From: Chromera velia
Lineage: Eukaryota; Sar; Chromeraceae
Length of the DNA: 27,363 nt
NCBI GenBank assembly: GCA_018398765.1
Contig: JAHBMJ010001180.1
Location: 6,974 to 34,336 of the forward strand
Direction of reading: 5' to 3'
The notes beneath the pieces are model-generated. The model was not told where the DNA came from. It did no database searches and was given only the letters and a program-made list of their open reading frames with translations. A program made the translations under genes and the position numbers. Shown here in pieces: positions 22,398 through 27,363 of this stretch (positions within the stretch are counted from its first letter, which is position 1; the number at the start of each line of letters is the position of its first letter).

Positions 22398-22676
22398 CTA
22401 GACTTCAATCTCAACATCCATGACAACATCAGGGTCCTTTATGAGGAACTTTTTGAACGCTTCTTCGACTTTTTGCAGCTCATCCTCCTCCATGAACAGA
22501 CTTTTTCCCTACTTAGTTTAGCCTTTTCCTACGATTTTTGCATGGTGCAACCAATAAAAAACAACAGCAAGGCCAACAGTATTAAGGCAAATTTTGAGCA
22601 GCAGTAGAACTGGGCTTGCGGTGGCTGCTGTTGCTCTGCGGCTTCCCGAGAGAGGCCGAGTAGTTAACTTAACGCC
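22398..22676 (-). pseudogene. Coding-like remnant with competing frames
   Basis: The 3' part reads MEEDELQKVEEAFKKFLIKD and PDVVMDVEIEV from an ATG at 22493 to TAG (22400-22398), immediately followed by TGA. The same frame is open upstream to 22676 except for TAA (22520-22518) and TAG (22511-22509), and includes a hydrophobic run (NTVGLAVVFYWLHH). In another frame the same DNA gives a Gln/Pro linker and a tail-anchor-like segment (FALILLALLLFFIGC). I cannot tell which, if any, is expressed. Confidence 0.28.
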
Positions 22677-23267
22677 TCAGAGTCTTCCATTAGTCTCCCC
22701 TCCTCCCTTTACCCCTGAATCCCTAGCCTAAATCCCTGATAGGCACTCAAAAGACTGCAAAAAAAGAAAATTAATGATTTTTATGGTTTTTTGTATGAGC
22801 TACAACAGGATCGAAGCCTTGTGCTTTCTGGGAAATGGGTGACGGCATGCAAAGAAAAAAAATATTGGTGGTTTTTCAAAAGATGTCGTAATCTCGTAAT
22901 CCGTAATCAGTTGTAAGAGACATACCATAAAAGGGGGGGTATATGATTATTTTTTCCCGTAATCACACTTAATTTCATCGGATTTAAGCTTTTTAAGATG
23001 AACCACGTTCCTTTAGGCTGAAATGTTTATGTAATCTATGTTTTTATTATATGTTTTATATGATCTTACCTATAAAATCTTAATTATAATTGAAATAGTC
23101 GAATACCCTAGACACTGGCCGTATAGCTATTCCTACAGATGACGCATTGACTTTTTGAATTGACCTTAAGTCTAGCCTTAAGTGATTGATTGATTGACCT
23201 ATAACCTAGGACTTAGGTTATTAAAAAGTGTTAGTGACTGTTAGAATTCTGCCAAGTCTTTGCCAAC
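22677..23267. other. Intergenic, AT-rich
   Basis: No coding signal, and no repeat other than TTGATTGATTGAC-like words near 23185 and A- or T-rich runs. Confidence 0.4.
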
Positions 23268-23345
23268 TGCCAGCAAACTCTGCCGGTAATTACCGGTTAC
23301 CGGTAATGAAGCTTGTCTACCGCCAAAAAAATTGGCAACCCTGCA
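23268..23345. mobile_element. Fragment related to the CAGGGTTGC repeat family
   Basis: CCGGTAATTACCGGTTACC and GGTAATG at 23283-23308 match the CCGGCAATTGCCGATAACC core of the copies at 12246 and 21398. The right end GGCAACCCTG is an inverted CAGGGTTGCC, a hAT-like terminus. It contains the perfect palindrome CGGTAATTACCG. It lies in the presumed first intron of the plastid-targeted gene. Confidence 0.5.
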
Positions 23346-23683
23346 GCAGACAAAAAGAAAGACAGGCATCCAGACAGAAAGCCAGCCAGCCAGCCAAACA
23401 GAGAGACACACAGACAGACCGATAAATAAACACTCAGTCAGGCAAACAGGAGGACCCCTCATGCACACTCTATCCATCCAGCCAAGAATTCCTTCCGTTC
23501 GAGGTATGCGCGTGAGAGGACCGAGTTAACGACAGGGAGAGAAAGTGAGGAAGTCGCAGAGACATTTTCACGTTCAAACTACCGCCTCGCAGGCAATCAC
23601 ACATCGCCCACTCCCACCTTATGTCACAGCAACACCCCGACTGCAACACTCCCACCCTGATTGCCTCATCAGGCTGGCCCTAC

Positions 23684-23869
23684 CTTCTTCTCTATAGAAT
23701 CCCTCACAGGACCTATGGAGACGGAACTTTGCACTTGCCGTCTCCCTTTTCGAGATGCTCGCAACCCACCCCCCTGCGTACTTCTTGAGGGAGATATCAG
23801 ATGAAAGGCACTGGCTAAGTCCATAATGAACCAGGCAATGCAGGCGAATGCCCACAAAACCGATCTCAT
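23684..23869 (-). CDS. First exon of a probable plastid-targeted protein
   Basis: The ATG at 23869 opens a frame of 62 codons up to a GTAGGG donor. It reads MRSVLWAFACIAWFIMDLAS, then A, then FHLISPSRSTQGGG. Residues 1-21 are a signal peptide with an ASA cleavage site; Phe follows at +1, and residues 22-47 are Ser/Arg-rich without acids (GLRASRKGRRQVQSS). This bipartite layout, with Phe after the cleavage site, is the targeting signal for complex red-derived plastids (established for diatoms, cryptophytes and chromerids). The mature part barely starts (SIGPVRDSIEKK), so the enzyme cannot be named. No following exon could be identified; the intron region (23683 downward) contains simple repeats and a transposon fragment. 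A longer minus-strand frame (23619-24080) overlaps in another phase and has no such signature. Confidence 0.6.
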
Positions 23870-24829
23870 CGCGCTGTTTTAACCTATCGGCGCCTCGGGA
23901 GCCGAATGCAATCAAAACCTCCTCCAATAAAAGGGATATTCTTCTTCTGATCGAAACTCGGCGCCGCTTTTGCTTTGTGGTGCTCCAAGCGAACCAGCCG
24001 CTAAAAAAGGCCCCCGTACACTCTTCTAGATTCACGTGAAACTGGGCAACATCAGATCTCATCAGATCTGAGCGGATCATAGCAGATCAGCTTGAAGTGC
24101 GCTGGAGCTAGAGTCCATCGAGGTCATGCACAGTCCAACGGGCCCCGCAGCTGGCCCGGCCCGCAGCTGGCATCCTCTGCCCCGCGGCCGAAAGAAAGAA
24201 ACCTGAGAGGGCACTTAACAAAAATATGGCGCAGGGGGAGTTGGTTAGCATGCATGGGATGCTAACCTAACAAAAAATATGATAGATATAGTGCGCAGAC
24301 ATATTATTGAGAAATCTTTTCTTTTTTTTTTAAAAAAACAAAAGATTATAACAAAAAAAAAAAACAAAGTGCCCCCCCAATATATGATTTATTTCAATGA
24401 CTGTAGTATACGTATGTGAATTTAGTTTAATTCAAAAAATTATACTGTACAATATGTGCTAAAATATTGTAGCTTATTTTTCTTAGCTAGCTAAAATATT
24501 ATACAATCATGTAAAAGCTTACTTAAAATTTTATCATCCCGATTTATACGTAAATGTAGAATTATGTGTTTAGAAAAAGATGTTTAGCCAAAATTTTATA
24601 AACTTTATTAGTTTACAAATTTAAAAATATCATAATATTCTTTAAAAAACTAGTTTGAAATCGTATAAAAGGTGAAGCAGTGATTGCCACGTTGATGCCA
24701 CTGTAATGCCACTTTGATAATAATATTAAGTGCTATCGGGAAAGGCCGTTTAACATTTTTTCAAATGAAGGACAATTGTAATCATATCAGACTTTCTGGA
24801 GATGTGCAATGCCTATCACAGAAACCTTT
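23870..24829. other. Upstream region of the plastid-targeted exon, then AT-rich DNA
   Basis: From 23870 to about 24190 the DNA is of balanced composition, with CAGATC repeats (24050-24090) and a GC-rich patch of GGGCCCCGCAGCTGG type near 24140-24185; this is the likely promoter and leader side for the minus-strand gene. From 24240 to 24720 it is AT-rich with no gene. Confidence 0.4.
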
Positions 24830-25047
24830 CTAACCCTCACGATGTGCCGGTTGAAACTGATCAGTCTTTAGAAGGGCATCCATATCAGCAAGATCCAAGA
24901 GTTCTCTATGGTTGGTGAAAATGAGGGCGGAGATGTAAGCTTTGATGTTGGTGTTGTACTTTTGGTCTGCTTTGCGAGGCTTCAAGAATCCGATGATATG
25001 GAGGGCACCGCCGGTCTGAAAGGAACGATCAAGAAGGTCCGCAAGAG
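24830..25047 (-). CDS. Terminal exon of an unrecognised gene
   Basis: A GTGCTTGCAG acceptor precedes the exon, whose first two bases complete a codon. It encodes 71 residues: LADLLDRSFQTGGALHIIGF, LKPRKADQKYNTNIKAYISA, LIFTNHRELLDLADMDALL and KTDQFQPAHREG, then TAG. The amino-acid mix and regular hydrophobic spacing indicate genuine alpha-helical coding sequence. The pyrimidine tract before the acceptor is weak and AT-rich. The upstream intron would have to span the CA array and possibly the whole 58-bp minisatellite, since no upstream exon is seen before those repeats. No family was recognised. Confidence 0.6.
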
Positions 25048-25084
25048 CTGCAAGCACATATATGAACATATATAAATATTCAAA

Positions 25085-25085
25085 T

Positions 25086-25134
<49 letters not shown>

Positions 25135-25156
25135 CATACACAGACATATACATACA

Positions 25157-25195
<39 letters not shown>

Positions 25196-25352
25196 ACACA
25201 TACACACATACACACATACACACACACACACACACATATATACACACACACACACATACACATATACACATATACACACATACACACATATACACGTAAA
25301 CACACATACACACACGTACACACACGTATACACACACATACACACATACACA

Positions 25353-25402
<50 letters not shown>

Positions 25403-25647
25403 CACACTCACACTCACACTGACACTCATACTCATACCCATACCCATACTTACACTCACATTCATACTCACATTCATATTCACATTCACATTGACATTCA
25501 TGCACACTCATACTCATACACTCACACTCACACTGACTCAGACACTTTCCGAACTCACACGCACACGCACACGCATACACACACACATACATACATATAC
25601 ACACACACACACATATACACAATCCACACCCACACACACTCACACAC

Positions 25648-25704
<57 letters not shown>

Positions 25705-25735
25705 CACACACACACACAGACATACACACTCCCTC
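25085..25735. repeat. Compound CA array with CATA, CACT, CATTCA and GA blocks
   Basis: CA/CATA dominates 25085-25395, then CACACT/CACTCA and CATTCA/CATACT hexamer-like variants run to about 25560, then CA again, then a pure GA run (25679-25703) and CA to 25730. The Val/Cys and His/Thr-rich frames are artefacts. Confidence 0.95.
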
Positions 25736-25744
25736 CCTTTATCC

Positions 25745-26905
25745 GCTTATATGCAGGCCTAATCTGCTTATATGCAGGCCCAATCGCCTCCCATCCACAC
25801 ACTTGCTCCCCCTGTTTCTATCTGCTTATACACTCTATCCGCTTATACGCAGGCCCAATCGCCTCCCATTCACACACTTGCTCCCCCTGCTTCTATCCGC
25901 TTATACAGAGGCGCAATCGCCTTCCATTCACAAATTCGCTCTCCCTGTTTCGGTCTCCATGCGCTTATACACAGGCCCAATCGCCTTCCATTCACACACT
26001 TGCTCTCCTTGTCTCTATCCGCTTAAGCACAGGCCCAATTTCCTTCCGTTCACACACTTGCTCTCCCTGTCTCTATCCGGTTATACACAGGCCCAATCGC
26101 CTTCCGTTCATACACTTGCTCCCCCTGTCTGTATCCGCTTATACAGAGGCCCAATCGTCTTCCATTCAATGACATATACTTGCTCTCCCTTTCTCTGTCC
26201 GCTTAAGCACAGGCCCAGTCGCCTTCCATTCACACACTTGCTCTCCCTGTCTCTATCCGCTTAAGCACAGGCCCAATTTCCTTCCGTTCACATACTTGCT
26301 CTCCCTGTCTCTATCCGGTTATACACAGGCCCAATCGCCTTCCGTTCATACACTTGCTCCCCCTGTCTGTATCCGCTTATACAGAGGCCCAATCGTCTTC
26401 CATTCAATAACATATACTTGCTCTCCCTTTCTCTGTCCGCTTAAGCACAGGCCCAGTCGCCTTCCATTTATACAGTTGCTGTCCCTGTCTCTATCCGCTT
26501 ATATACAGGCCCAGTCGCCTTCCGTTCACACACTTGCTCTCCCTGTCTCTATTCGGTTATACACAGGCCCAATTGCCTTTCGTTCACACACTTGCTCTCC
26601 CTTTCTCTATCCGCTTATACACAGGCCCAATTGTCTTTCGTTCACACACTTGCTCTCCCTGTCTCTATCCAGTTATACACAGGCCCAATTGCCTTTCGTT
26701 CATACACTTGCTCTCCCTGTCTCTATCCGCTTATACACAGGCCCAGTCGCCTTCCGTTCACACACTTGCTCTCCCTGTCTCTATTCGGTTATACACAGGC
26801 CCAATTGCCTTTCATTCACACACTTGCTCTCCCTGTCTCTATCCGCTTATATACAGGCCCAATCGTCTTTTGTTCACATACTTGCTCTCCCTGTCTCTCT
26901 AGGTC
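25745..26905 (+). repeat. 58-bp minisatellite, about 20 units, with four-unit higher-order repeats
   Basis: The basic unit runs from GCTTATACACAGGCCCAATC through GCCTTCCATTCACACACTTG to CTCTCCCTGTCTCTATCC, 58 bp. Units differ at fixed sites (CGCTTA/CGGTTA, TTATACAC/TTAAGCAC, AATCGCC/AATTTCC/AATTGCC). A four-unit block of 238 bp (one unit has a 6-bp insertion, TTCAATGACATATA) repeats at 26021 and 26259. Another four-unit block of 232 bp repeats at 26497 and 26729. All three plus-strand frames are largely open because the unit lacks stops. I treat it as non-coding: no start context, no splice logic, no family. Confidence 0.9.
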
Positions 26906-27234
26906 TGTACCTCCCCCCTAAACAAAGATAGAGAAAATGTATACTCTTAAAAGTGTGTTTAATGTGGTTCTAAGCCCAGTAGAACCTTATATACAATACA
27001 AACTGGGTGATTGTTTACTTTTATCACGAAGTTATAGAGGTTTAAAGTCATTTCGCTACTATAGGTTCTAAAAAAACAAAAGCCTAGGTTCAGTAACTTT
27101 TTTCAGAACCTAAAAGAACCTTATAAAACCTTACATAACTTTACTTCTACTGAGTTCTAATGCTTAAAAACGTTTTTTAACGTTTGAGTTTCTTACATAA
27201 ACGATGGTTTTCTTCATCCACTTCATTTTTAAAG
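26906..27234. other. AT-rich stretch with GGTTCTA inverted motifs
   Basis: GGTTCTAAGCCCAGTAGAACC near 26964 is a hairpin, and AGGTTCT/AGAACCT words recur near 27061, 27087 and 27103. This may be a small non-autonomous element; no clear ends were found. Confidence 0.35.
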
Positions 27235-27363
27235 CTAGTCTGAAAGCACATCCCCACTCTCCTCGCCATGTCTCACAGCCGGACCCCCACTTTCCATACT
27301 ATAAGTGGTTCCGTTTGCTTTCAGCTCTATCTGCACAACTCCTTCCTCCAGTCTGACTTCCCC
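27235..27363 (-). CDS. C-terminal exon of an unrecognised gene, cut by the right edge
   Basis: Reading inward from the edge, one minus frame is open for 42 codons and ends at TAG (27237-27235): GEVRLEEGVVQIELKANGTT, YSMESGGPAVRHGEE, SGDVLSD. The charged, beta-like sequence is typical of real coding DNA and differs sharply from the AT-rich DNA that follows the stop. Too short to assign a family; the start lies outside the window. Confidence 0.5.
   Translation of the reverse strand, partial: GEVRLEEGVVQIELKANGTTYSMESGGPAVRHGEESGDVLSD

Noticed and set aside
15116-22676. Reassigned genetic code (UAA/UAG as Gln)
   Set aside because: The well-supported protease uses CAA/CAG for Gln, has no internal UAA/UAG over 694 codons and ends in UAA. 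Mutational decay is simpler.
23619-24080. 153-codon minus-strand frame
   Set aside because: It overlaps the plastid-targeted exon in another phase. The overlapping frame has a specific targeting signature; this one has none.
25745-26905. CRISPR array
   Set aside because: Units are contiguous with no unique spacers, and the host is eukaryotic.
25491-26931. Long plus-strand frames over the CA array and 58-bp minisatellite
   Set aside because: Open because the repeat unit lacks stops in every frame. No start context, splice logic or family.

Overview
The window looks like nuclear DNA of a eukaryote with spliced genes, probably a photosynthetic alveolate such as the chromerid Chromera velia; this placement is inference. 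The reasons are: one eight-exon gene whose GT-AG introns join without a frame error; introns of about 280-490 bp full of microsatellites (shorter, about 150 bp, in two other genes); a first exon whose signal peptide ends in ASA followed by Phe, the hallmark of import into a complex red plastid; and frequent GCATGC palindromes, a site class bound by ApiAP2 factors in apicomplexan relatives. There are no operons, no ribosome binding sites and no bacterial features.

Layout. 1-586 (-): first two exons of an unrecognised gene leaving the left edge. 651-1722: MITE-like element ending about 65 bp upstream of that gene's start codon. 1725-3474: a segment bounded by two diverged 130-bp direct repeats and holding a long CT tract. 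3655-3775: CpG-rich island. 4053-8770 (+): the one complete gene, a secreted trypsin/V8-like serine protease with two P-domain-like modules and an acidic tail. 8771-12110: long intergenic region without a convincing gene. 12115-14560: repeats (degenerate minisatellite, dispersed 355-bp element, GAAA tract, GA tract). From 15 kb on, the coding signals supported best are short and on the minus strand, separated by repeats: a probable pseudogene (15116-15944), a coding-like stretch (17380-17690), a BolA-like gene (18821-19837), two possible terminal exons (21852-22074, 22398-22676), the first exon of a plastid-targeted protein (23684-23869), a terminal exon (24830-25047) and a terminal exon at the right edge (27235-27363). 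Between them lie two foldback elements (16815-17185, 18150-18498), a second copy of the dispersed element (21398-21750), CA arrays and a 58-bp minisatellite of about 20 units with four-unit higher-order structure (25745-26905).

The genes do not form a visible pathway. Exons were placed by hand from splice signals, reading frame and protein character; only the protease model is strongly constrained, since all seven junctions preserve frame and restore family motifs.
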